Shown here: in pieces, positions 11,601 to 23,397 of the stretch
Layout of the letters: each line of letters starts with the position of its first letter
How positions within the stretch are numbered: the stretch's first letter is position 1
DNA from: Hyaloraphidium curvatum
Taxonomy: Eukaryota; Monoblepharomycota; Hyaloraphidiomycetes; Hyaloraphidiales; Hyaloraphidiaceae
NCBI GenBank assembly: GCA_025558095.1
Contig: JAIVFI010000038.1
Coordinates: 186,001 to 250,000 of the forward strand
DNA: 64,000 nt
Reading direction: 5' to 3'
The notes under the pieces: generated by a model
What the model was told of the DNA's origin: nothing
Seen by the model: only the letters and a program-made list of their open reading frames with translations
Database searches by the model: none
Position numbers and translations under genes: made by a program

Positions 11601-14600
11601 CCTTGATGCGATGAAGGACCAAGGGCAGTCAGAGCAGGGCTCAGCATTGGTGAAGGTTACCTTGGATCTGCAAAGTGTAGACGATGGTTCTGTTCTAGAC
11701 TTCTCCCCTGCACTCAGCGAAGGTACGTCTTCTGATGCTCCATTCTTCAATGAACCTAAGCTGTTCCTGAGCAGAAGAACCAGAGAATTTGAGCAGCTTG
11801 ATTTCTCAGCTTCTTGATGACATTTTCAACATTCCCTCTGAAATTGAACGGATTGCACCGTCAACTTGTACTCCTGGGTCACACACAGTGCAGCTGACTT
11901 CTGCAGGTGGTGAGAGAATGCAGCTGAACGCTCTTTTTCTCATGCATGAGCAGACAAATCAGAATCAGTGCAAGTGGACGTCTCTGAGATGGACGTGCAA
12001 AGCTACAGAGGAGACATGATTTTGAACCAGGAGCTACAGGCTGCAAAAGAAGAGATACTGCATGGATTCAAGGCAGTCATTACTGCATCCCAATCTTGTC
12101 GCAACGAATTTGAACCTTTCGACTTCCTCTGGGTAAGTTGAATGCTGGCACAAGCAGTTTTCGAAAGTGACCAATCTTTCCTCCATCAAGGCTGAATCAC
12201 AAGAAGAATCGAAACAAACAGAGGAACACGTTGGGAGTGATCCATCTGCGACCAATGGAAGCCTCAACATCTGCTACACATGGCCTGATACATCAGTTCC
12301 AGCAGCAAACACGGAAGTTCATTTGGAAGAACTGAATGCAGTTGTCTCGATGGTGGATTCCTTGGAGGGTGAACGGTTGATGGGCAGTTGGTTTCTCGTT
12401 GACTGCAAACCAGTCAAAGAGGCAAGTTCATTCAATTTCCACCAGACGCCGTGCTGCGTGATTCTGATGCGCCCATAATGCTCCTGACAGAAACTGCACC
12501 TTTTGGTTCAGCTACGAAAAAAGCAGTTTTCCGAAAACATTTGCAAACAAATCCTGGGAACTGTTGTTGTGCTTTCTAACTTCATCCACCACGCTGAGAA
12601 CCAGCTGAAGATGGAGGTTGTGGATGGTGAGTCTCAACAGGTTGCGCAAATATCATCTTTTCAAAGTTGCTTCCCTATTCAGACAAGGCCCGTCTGGTGG
12701 ATAGCAAGGCTCTCCTTCAGAACATATGGTCCCATCAGAATTCATTCCAGCAAGCTTTGGGCGCGTGCAACAGGGTTCTTGAAGTTCTAGAGAAGACAGG
12801 CTTTCCAGTGCCGGCTGACTTGAGCCAGAATGTTGTGAATATGGGAGCCAATTGGGCCGAACTTGGAGATCTGGCAGAAGCTACCAAAACTCGGATTGGG
12901 TCCCTTGAAGTGGCAATGGCAGAAGAACTCCGTGGGACATGCTCAGAGCTTGAAGCTCGGGTTAGAGACGAGCGTTCTGCTTTCCGGGAAACAGCTCCTT
13001 ACAGCTACAGTGTCGGATTTGTCAAGGCCTTGGAGTACGTGCAGACAATGGAGGACAAGCTTAGCGAGATGGAGGGCCATGCACGCACAACAATCAAAAC
13101 AGCAACACTATTTGGCGTGCAATGCACAGTGCTCAAGCAAATTGATGAGCTTCTGAGAGAGTGCAGGCTCCTAAAGGGCATTTGGAGTTTTGACAGCATG
13201 GTCCGCTCCAAACTGGAAGAATGGCTCGAGTGCAAGTGGAGTGAAGTCCAGACAGATGTGTTAGAGAGCACATGCCAGGACTTCATCAAAGAGATGAGGA
13301 AGATGGATCGTGAGGTCAAGGGCTGGAACGTGTTCACAGGGCTAGACAAGGAGGTCAAGCAGATGGTCACGCAGCTGCAAGTTGCTGTTGAGCTCCGTAG
13401 CCCAACAGTCCGTGAAAGGCATTGGATCCAACTGCTGGAGAATGTTGGCTCGAAGTTTGACCGCAGCAACTCAACTTTGAAGGACATTGTTTCCCTCAAT
13501 TTGGACCTTGAGACAGTGAGAGCCATGGCGGATCGGGCAGCAAAGGAGCTCCAAATGGAGAAGCATCTGGACAGCATCAAGAACACTTGGGAGGATGCAA
13601 AGTTTGTGGTGAAGCCTTCACCGCACGGTCATGACACTCTCATGCTTGTGGGATCTGAAGCACTACTGGAAACCTTGGAAGACAATCAGGTCTTGCTGCA
13701 GAACATGATGGCCAACAGGAACGTCCAGTTCTTCCAGCCACAGATTCTGCGGTGGCAGGAAATTCTCGGAAATCTGGACTTGATGCTCCACCTCCTGCTT
13801 GACGTGCAGCAGTCCTGGTCGCACCTCGTTTCCATTTTTGTTGGCTCTGAAGACATCAAAGCACAGCTTCCAGACGATGCTGCGAAGTTTGCTGCAGTTG
13901 ATGCAATGTTCCTGGATATCATGAAGGAAATTCAAGTGACTCCGGGCTGTTTGAATTTCTGCAGCACTTTGGCAAACAATAAACGCTTGGAGGATGCCTT
14001 GATGGTGTTGAGCCTGTGTGAGCGTTCCTTGAGCCAGTACTTGGACAAGAAACGCCAAGTGTTTCCTCGTTTCTACTTTGTTTCGAGGATGGACCTGCTG
14101 GACATTCTCTCAAAGGGAGCAATACCTTCGGCCGTATGTGCACACTTGCCAAAGCTCTTTGATAGCATTGCCAGGCTCAAGTTTGCTGCTGATGAGGCAG
14201 GAAACGAGACAAAAACAGCAATTGGCATGATCTCAAAAGAAGGAGAGTATGTGCCTTTCTCAGAGCCTTTGGAGTGTATTGGTCAGGTTGAAACATGGCT
14301 CAACAAACTAGTGGAGTGCATGAGGACCACTTTGAGGCACATGCTCAGTGATGCAGTCACTACATACCAGGAAAAGCCTCGGGAGCAGTGGCTGTTTGAC
14401 TACCCGGCTCAGATTGTGCTTGCTGCAACACAAATCTGGTGGAACACAGAGGTCAACGTCTCATTCAGCCGCCTTGAAGAGGGGTACGAGAATGCCATGA
14501 AAGAGTACCACAGGAAGCAGTGCAATCAGATCACGGGTCTCATCCAGCTGATTCAGGGAGATCTCAGCCCTTTGGATCGCACCAAGATCATGACAGTCTG

Positions 14601-17600
14601 CACTTTGGATGTTCATGCTCGTGATGTGGTCACCAAGCTCCTTGCAGAAAAGGCAGACAGTAGCCAATGCTTCAGTTGGCTGTCACAGCTCCGGCTGATG
14701 TGGGATGATGAGAAATCAGATTGCTTTGCAAACATTGCGGATGCAGCTTTCAAGTACAGCTACGAGTACCTCGGTTGCACACCTCGGCTTGTAGTCACAC
14801 CTCTGACAGACAGGTGCTACATTACTTTGACGCAGGCTCTGCATTTGAACATGGGTGGAGCACCTGCAGGCCCTGCTGGCACAGGCAAAACGGAGACAAC
14901 AAAGGACTTGGGCCGGGCACTCGGATGCATGGTCTATGTTTTCAACTGCTCGGAACAGATGGACTACAAGTCGATTGGAAACATCTATCGGGGCCTGGCG
15001 CAGGAAGGTGCATGGGGCTGCTTTGATGAGTTCAACCGGATTCCAGTGGATGTGTTGTCTGTCATTGGCACTCAGGTCAAATCAATTCAGGATGCTCTTC
15101 GTGCAAAGAAGACCACCTTTGTTCTGGAGGGTGAGATGACACGTCTTCACCCCAACGTGGGCATCTTCATCACAATGAACCCTGGTTATGCTGGGAGAAC
15201 GGAGCTTCCAGAAAACATCAAAGCCCTCTTCCGCCCCTGCTCCATGGTCATACCAGACCTGCAGCTGATTTGCGAAATCATGCTGATGGCAGAAGGTTTC
15301 GTGGAAGCATCTGTCCTGGCCCAGAAGTTCACCACACTCTACAAGCTTTGCAAGGAACTTCTTTCGCAGCAGGACCACTATGACTGGGGACTCCGTGCAA
15401 TCAAGTCCGTGCTTGTGGTTGCTGGCAGCTTGAAAAGAGCAGACCCGGAGATGCCGGAGTCACATATCCTCATGAGATCCTTGCGTGATTTCAATGTTCC
15501 AAAGATTGTGACTGGAGATCTGCCCATTTTCCTTGGACTGGTGCATGATCTGTTTCCTGGTGTAGAAGTCGCCCGAAAGAAGACTGCAGTCTTGGAAGAT
15601 GCAATACGGAAGGCAGCCATCGAGTCTGGCTTGCAGGCTGATGACAACTTTGTTCTCAAAGTTGTGCAGCTGGAGGAGCTTCTGGCTGTCAGGCATTCTG
15701 TCTTCATAATTGGACCACCAGGTTCTGGCAAATCTCAAGTCTGGAAAACTCTAAGCAAGGCGAAATCCATCATGGGAAAACGTTGCCTCACCACGGATTT
15801 GGATCCTAAAGCTGTCACAACTGATGAGCTCTATGGATGTGTCCATCCGACGACTCGGGAATGGAAGGATGGTCTCTTTTCCTCCCTTTTGCGGGACATG
15901 GCTTCTGCTAATGCGGACGTGAAATGGATCGTCCTAGATGGCGACATTGATCCCAACTGGATAGAATCCTTGAATACTGTCATGGACGACAACAAGGTGC
16001 TCACATTGGCCAGCAACGAGCGCATTCCGCTGCAGCCAAACATGCGGTTGCTTTTTGAGATTTCTGACCTCAGAAACGCAACCCCAGCAACCGTTTCCCG
16101 TGCTGGAATCTTGTACCTAAATGCATCTGACATTGGATATGGCCCCCTTTTGCAAACGTGGCTCGACAAATGTGAAGATGTTCACGTTCGAACCATCCTC
16201 AGCAACTGCTTTGACAAGTACCTTGCACCTTGCATTGATTACGTGCAAGGATCCAAAGCACGGATTGTTGCCGTCGAAACCATCAACCTGGTTGGGACCA
16301 TGTGTGATCTGTTGGGAAGCCTGCTGAAGTCTGCCAAGATCCCTAAAGGTTCCGACAAGGAAGTGTATGAGATGTACTTCTGCTTTTCAGCCATTTGGGC
16401 TTTTGGAGGCGTCATGGCAAGCAACGGAGATCTTGATGGACGAGCAGACTTCAATGGATGGTGGCACAACTCCGAACTGAAGCAGATCAGCACTGTGCCA
16501 TCTTCCACTGGCACTGTCTTTGACTTCTGTGTTGACAACTCCTCAAGGAGCTGGAAAACATGGAGTGAAGTGATTGCAAAGAATGGGGATCAGACAGGTG
16601 TTGATGAGCCCGAGGTGCCATTCTCTGCTCTCTTTGTTCCCACACCAGAAACTGCGGCACTCAGCTACATCATGGACGCGCTGATTGATGCTGGACGGCA
16701 CATCCTCCTGGTGGGAAATGCAGGTTGCGGGAAAACGTTGATGGCAAAGGCCAAAATGCAAGACTGCATCGATTCTGCAAAGTACGAGGGCCTCAAGATA
16801 AACCTGACGTACTACACAAATGGAGTTGGCCTCCAGCACCTTCTTGAGAAGCCTCTGGAAAAGAAAGCTGGGCGGAGCTTCGCTCCAAAAGGAAATGGAA
16901 AGCTAGTCTACCTTTTGGATGATCTCAACATGCCAGAAGTGGACAAGTACGGCACTGTTGAATGTCATGCGCTGCTCCGCCAACATGTTGACCACTCACA
17001 CTGGTACGATCGTAACAAGCTCACCCTAAAAGAAATCAGCAACTGCCAGTACCTAGCATGCATGAATCCAAAAGTAGGAAGCTTCACAATCAGCCAAAGA
17101 TTGCAGCGGCATTTTGCAACACTTGCGGTTCCCAAACCAAGCTCTGATCGACTACTAGGCATCTACTCTTCTTCTCTGCAGGCTAGGCTCCCAGGCCTTG
17201 GCCCAAGCATCCGCAGCAGTCTTCCCCACTTCATATGTGCTACAATGCTCATCCATGCTAAAGCACAGAAGGTCTTCCAGGCAACAGCAAACAAACCTCA
17301 CTACCACTTTAGCCTGCACGATCTTGCTTTGGTATTTGAGGGCATGTGTATGGTGGGAAGCAAGGATCTTAGCTTGGAAGGACTGGCAAAGCTCTGGGTG
17401 CACGAGCTCCGAAGAGCATACAGTGACAAACTCACATCACGGGAAGACATGGAGGTCCTTGGCAAAATCATTGAGGACTCAGCAAAATCCATTCTCCCTG
17501 AAATCGATATCCCAGCCGTGGCTTCAAGCCTCCTCCTTTTCGGATCTGGCCTCAAGGGCGTTGATGCAACCTATCAGAACGCAACTTCTTGGGAGCAGCT

Positions 17601-20600
17601 GAATGGGACCTTGAGCGAAAATCAAGAGCAGTACAACGAGACCCACGCTGCACTAAACTTGATTCTGTTTGATGATGCGGTCTCTCATGCATTCCGCATT
17701 GCTCGGCTCTTGAAGATGCCAGGCAAACACGGGCTCCTTGTGGGTGTCGGAGGAAGTGGAAAGCAGAGCCTTGCCAAGCTGGGAGCGTACATAGCCGGCA
17801 TGGAGACATTCCAGATCACACCAAGCCCAACTTACAATGTCACGGAGATGCGGAATGACCTGGCAAACTTGTTTATCAAGACGGGACAGAAGAAGCAGCC
17901 TGTCGTGCTTCTCCTGCCTGATGGACACATCAGCGATGAGAGGCTGCTCATTCCCATCAATGAGTATCTTTGCACAGGCGACATCTCAGGCCTGTTTGCT
18001 GAGGACGCTTTGGACACAATCATGTCCGCAATGCGGACCGAGGCAAAGGCACTTGGACTTGGAGACTCAAGGAAGGTCTGCTGGGAGCTCTTTCTGCGCA
18101 ATGTTGCAGCCAACTTCAAGATCATCATGTGCTGTTCTCCAATTGGTGCTAGCCTGAAGCTGAAGCTGCAAAGGTTCCCTGGTCTCTTGAGCCAAATGCA
18201 GATCGATTGGTTCCATGAGTGGCCCCAGGAGGCTTTGGGCGCTGTTGCCACCGGATTGTTGGAGTCATGCAACAATGTCCCGGCTAAGCTTGTGGCCAAA
18301 GTTGCAACCTTCATGGGATCAGTTCACTTGGGGATTTCTTCGAATAGCAAGGAGCTCTATGCACAGGAAAAACGAAGGGTGTACACCACACCAAAGAGCT
18401 TCCTATCCTACGTTGAGCTTTATAAGAAGATGCTCGATAGCCGGCGGACAATGGTTGTCAACAACATGGACCGTCTGGCCAAAGGACTGCAGAAACTTCA
18501 AACAACCGCAGAACAAGTGGATGAGCTAAAAATCAAACTGGCAGCCCAGGACATTGAACTTGCAGCCAAGAATGACGTTGCAGAGAAGCTCATCCAAAAG
18601 GTGGCACAAGACACTGAAAAGGTGAACAGCCAGAAATCAATTGCGGATGAGGAGGAGAAACGTGTCAACCAAATCACGCAAGAAGTCTCTGAGCGTCAAG
18701 CACAATGTGAGAACGATTTGCAGGCTGCAGAGCCTGCACTTGCAGCGGCTGCAAAGGCTCTCAATACGCTGAACAAAGCGAACCTCACGGAGTTGAAGTC
18801 CTTTGGCTCGCCTACAGCAGACATTGTCAATGTTGTGGCGGCAGTCATGGTGTTGCTCTCTCCACCGGGAAAGATCGCAAAGAACAGGACTTGGAAGGCT
18901 GGAAAAAACATGATGGCAAAAGTGGACCAATTCTTGGACTCACTTATTCACTTCAAGAAGGAAGCAATCGATCAGAGCAACCTGGATGCTGTGCAAGCCT
19001 ACCTCTCGGACCCAAACTTCAACGAGGAGTACATTGGCACAAAGTCGGTTGCTGCAGCAGGGCTTTGCTCATGGGTTGTCAATATCGTGAAGTACTACAA
19101 GGTCTTCAAGGAAGTTGAGCCCAAGAGGTTGGCCCTTGAGGCTGCTAATGAGGAGCTGAAGGAGTCCCAGGCCAAGCTTGCAGCGGTGCAAGCACACGTG
19201 GCGGAGCTCGATGCAAATCTGATGCTGTTGAAAGAACAGTTTGAGAAGGCCACTCAAGAGAAATTGGAGTGCACCCGGGCAGCAAAGGAGACTTCAGATA
19301 CCATTGCCCTTGCAAACCGACTCGTGTTGGGTCTATCTTCAGAAAAGACACGATGGGGAACCGAGTATGCAAGGAACGAAGAGGAACTGAAAACATTGCC
19401 TGCAGACTCCCTGGTTGCAGCTTCTTTTATGGCCTATGCTGGTCCGTTCCCCAAGAGACACCGAGAGCACCTCGTCACTGAATGGGTAAAGGCATTGCGG
19501 GGTACTGTTGCATCAGGAGAATCTGAAGAAGCGGAACTGAGGATTTCAAGCACTTTCACTCTTGGCAGCTCGTTGATGACCTCAATGGAACAGGCCAAAT
19601 GGGTGAATGAGGGGCTTCCCACGGATCAAACATCCCTTGAAAATGCTGCCATCATCACAAAAGCATCGCGGTGGCCCCTTGTGGTTGACCCGCAGCTTCA
19701 AGCTATCAGCTGGCTATGCCAACGGGATTCAAAGCTACAGGTTACCCAGCTTTCCAGCCCGAGCTTCTTCAACATTCTGAGCACAGCCATGGCATCAGGC
19801 ACGACACTGTTGATTGAAGATGTTGGGGAAAGCATTGACCCTTCATTGGAACCATTGCTGAGTCAGAGTACCATCCGAGGAGGCAGATTCATCAAGCTTG
19901 GGGACAAGGAGATTGAGTACCACCAGGACTTCCGTCTGATCTTGCAGACCCGGCTTTCAAATCCCAACTACCCTCCCGAGATACAGGCACAGACAGCCAT
20001 TGTGAACTTTAGTGTCACCATTGATGGACTGGAGGACCAACTCCTTGCTGATGTCGTGAAGAATGAGCGGCCTGATCTTGAAGAAGGTAAACGGCAGCTG
20101 ACCAAGAACCAGAACGAGTTCAAAGTGCGGCTGCTGGAGCTGGAGAACTCTCTGCTGGAGAAACTCTCCGCAGCCCAAGGGGATTTCTTGAAGGACACCA
20201 GCCTCGTTGAGTCCTTGGAGAACACGAAATTCACTGCCTCAGCCATCGAAGCTCAAGTGAAGGAGGCACTTGTCACGGAAAAGACAATCAATGTTGCACG
20301 GGAATGCTACAGACCAGTGGCAAAGAGAGCAGCCCAGATCTACTTCCTTCTGAATGACCTTTGGAAAATCAACCCGGTGTACCAGTACTCCCTGTTCTCT
20401 GTCAAGGCCGTTTTCCTGCGGGCATTGGCAATGGCAGCACCCGCAGCTGAGGCAGAAGAGAGGATAGCAAGATTGAAGGATACCATAACCGAGATGGTCT
20501 TCCTGTTCACGAATCGGGGCCTCTTCGAAAAGGACAAGCTGACCTTCATCACCCAGCTCACCTTCCTTGTGAGTGCTTCATCTGGTGAAGGATCAGCACC

Positions 20601-23072
20601 CGAGTCGGAGAGCAAGAGCCTACCGGAAGATGAAGTGGATTTTGTGCTTCGGGGACCAGCATTTGACACTCAGCAAACTTCAAAGAGCCCTCCGGGGCTG
20701 GAATGGCTTCCAGAGACGGGATACTCTGCAATCAAGCAGCTCTCAACAAAGGAGGGCTTCAAAACGCTGAGCGTGGACATTGAAAACTCCGCAAAACAGT
20801 GGAAGAAGTACTGTGAGCTGGAGGCCCCTGAACTTGAGAAGATGCCACAGGACTGGAAGAACAAAACGCCTTTGCAGAAGCTCTGTGTGCTGCGATGCCT
20901 AAGGCCAGACAGGATGATAAATACCATCCGCCAGTTTGTACGCCAGCAGATGGGGGCAGGCTTCCTGGATGTGCCCAACCAGCCCCTCCTCAGCCTGCTC
21001 CAGACTGAAATCGACCAGAAAACGCCCGTGTTCTTCATCCTTTCCCCAGGAGTCGATCCACTGAAGGATGTGGAGGCTGCTGGCAGGCAGCTTGGATTCT
21101 CACAGGAAGCTGGCACCCTGAGTGTTGTTTCCCTAGGTCAGGGACAAGAAGCACGGGCGGAGCAGTGCCTTCTTGAGGGCAGCAGGAACGGCACTTGGGT
21201 CATGCTACAAAACATCCACTTGGTTTCCAAATGGCTTCCAAAACTGGCATCCAGCTTGGAAAAGCTCTCATCTGAGGCACACTCCAGCTTCAGGCTGTTT
21301 GTCTCGGCAGAACCTGCAGCGGATCCCGAATTCCACATCATTCCCAGCTCCATCTTGCAGCGTTCAATCAAAATCACAAATGAACCGCCAACAGGCATGA
21401 AGGCGAACTTGCACCGGGCAATCGACTCCTTCGAACCGGGAACCATGGAGAAATCTTCCAAGGACACAGAGTACCGTGCTTTGATGTTTGCCCTCTTTTT
21501 CTTCCACAGTGTGGTGTTGGAACGCAGGAAGTTTGGGGTCCAGGGCTGGAACAAGCCCTACCCTTTCACGACTGGAGACCTTCTCATCAGTGGAGAAGTG
21601 CTCTACAATTACCTAGAGAACTACAGCCGTATCCCCTGGGTGGATCTTCGGTACATCATTGGGGAAATCATGGTGAGTCTGTGTGATATTCAATGCATTT
21701 GTGCATAGCTAAATGCGTGTTTGTTCGCAGTATGGTGGCCACATCAGTGACGTAAGAATACTCGGACAGCTTACAGACAATTCTGTGCTAACCCATGAAT
21801 CTGTAGTACTGGGACAGGAGGCTGTGCACAACTTACCTCGAGGCGTACATGCCCGATGAGCAAATGTTCGAACGATCATTTGAGCTCACCAACGGGTTTG
21901 TGCTGCCAGCAGGGCAGCTTGATCTGAAGGGTATGGATTTTAACGGAGGTGCTGTGCACAACTGATCTGACTCCACGTTCTCAGACTACCATGCCTATGT
22001 GGACGCAAACCTCCCTGCAGAGGCTCCTGGACTCTACCGCATGCATGCCAACGCTGAAATCGAAGTGCTCTCAAAGATGTCGGACTACCTCTTCAAGTGC
22101 CTGTTGGCTGGACAGCAAGGACCCCAACGCAGCAGCCTGATGAGTGGTCAAACAGAGGAAGACAAGCTCCTTGGCCTTGTGGAAGACATGATGGAGCGGC
22201 TCCCGGAGGCTTTCAACTTGGCCGATCTTTACCAAAGGGCAGAAGACCGGACCCCATACACCAACGTCGTCCTTCAGGAATGTGAGCTCATGAATAGGCT
22301 GGTGCTGGAAATTGCGAAGCTCCTCAGGGAGTTGTCCCAAGGTAAGATTCAGAAGGAGCATCCCAACTCTTTGAATGACTCTGTTCTTGTCCAGCTTTGA
22401 AAGGCACTTTGACCTTCACCCCTGCAATGGAGACAAACCTGAAAGCAATTGCCAGCAACGAGGTGCCCAAAGTGTGGATGAAATTCTCCTATCCGTCGCA
22501 GCACAGCCTGCAGGTGTGGTACGCGGATCTTCTTCAACGCGTCAAACAGCTCGAGTCCTGGGTTGCGGATTTCCAAGTCCCGCACTCCGTCTGGCTCGGC
22601 GGCCTCTTTTCACCCCAGTCGTTCCTCACGGCCATCATGCAAACGACGGCCAGGCGGATGGACATGCCCATCGACAAGCTGGCATTGGCGGTGGAGGTCA
22701 CGAAGAAAAGCCGGGAAGAAATCTCGAGCGGGCCCAGGGACGGCGCGTACATCCACGGCTTGCGCATCGAAGGAGCACGCTGGGACACTGCAAGCGGCTC
22801 GCTCCAGGATGCAGCGCTCAAGGACCTCAGACCGGCGATGCCGGTGATGCACATCAAAGCCGTTTCCGTGGAGAGGAAGGACGTCCGAGGTGAGGGCCTG
22901 CAGGCGGCCTCGATCCCCTTCCGTCGCTTACCGCACGCCTCCAGGGACGTACGAGTGCCCGCTCTACCGCACAAAGATCCGCGGTCCCACGTTCGTCTGT
23001 CCCATTCTCCTCAAGACGAAGGAGAAAGCGTCCAAGTGGACGTTGACGGGAGCCGCTCTCTTCTTGGAGTAG
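8619..23072 (+). CDS. Axonemal outer-arm dynein heavy chain, beta type
   Basis: Microtubule minus-end motor of the flagellar axoneme, related to DNAH9/11/17 and algal ODA beta chain. The start is MDPAAQSPENAAVA. The N-terminal tail has VLYFFKPGRG and VLESTVAQWIKEIKAVF, typical of axonemal chains. Four AAA nucleotide sites are visible: AAA1 GPAGTGKTETTKDLGRALG (about 14869), AAA2 GPPGSGKSQ (15712), AAA3 GNAGCGKTL (16714), AAA4 GVGGSGKQSLAKL (17743). AAA1 Walker B region is WGCFDEFNRIP. Stalk coiled coils flank about 18480-19320, including AAGLCSWVVNIVKYYKVF. The C-terminus reads YECPLYRTKIRGPTFVCPIL, ending LTGAALFLE. Introns are short and clustered in the first 4 kb and last 1.4 kb; 12667-21708 is one open frame. 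Overall length suits about 4,500 residues. Confidence 0.93.
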
Positions 23073-23397
23073 CAAGCGAATGGTCAACCGCGCATGCACT
23101 GCAGCTTGCCGAAATTCATCTGCCTCCTGCTGCGATTCCGTGATTCCGACGGTGCAGGCGGGCTCGCCAACGCGGCCGGACCCGCGGCATTGCCCACGCG
23201 CCGCATTCGAGCCGCGCTTCCTTCCGAGGTAGAAAAGAGCAATGTATTCTGCTTCGCATCATTGCGAAAGGGGCGGGACCGCGTGTGATTCGGTCTCCTG
23301 ATCGGAGACGTCCAGGCCGCCGCGGACACTTCCAAAACCTCGAATTCCCCTCGCTCCCGAAGGGAAGAGAGGCCTGTCGGGGAACGCCCGCGGGATA
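23073..23397. other. Intergenic region between dynein heavy chain and NDC80
   Basis: About 325 bases with no gene that I can support. Open frames here are short and lack family features. It presumably holds the dynein 3' UTR and the NDC80 promoter. The sequence shifts back to higher GC than the dynein coding body. Confidence 0.5.

Noticed and set aside
8619..23072. Cytoplasmic dynein-2 (intraflagellar transport) heavy chain
   Set aside because: The N-terminal VLYFFKPG looked dynein-2-like at first, but AAA4, the stalk (AAGLCSWVVNIVKYYKVF) and the VLESTVAQW motif match axonemal outer-arm beta chains.
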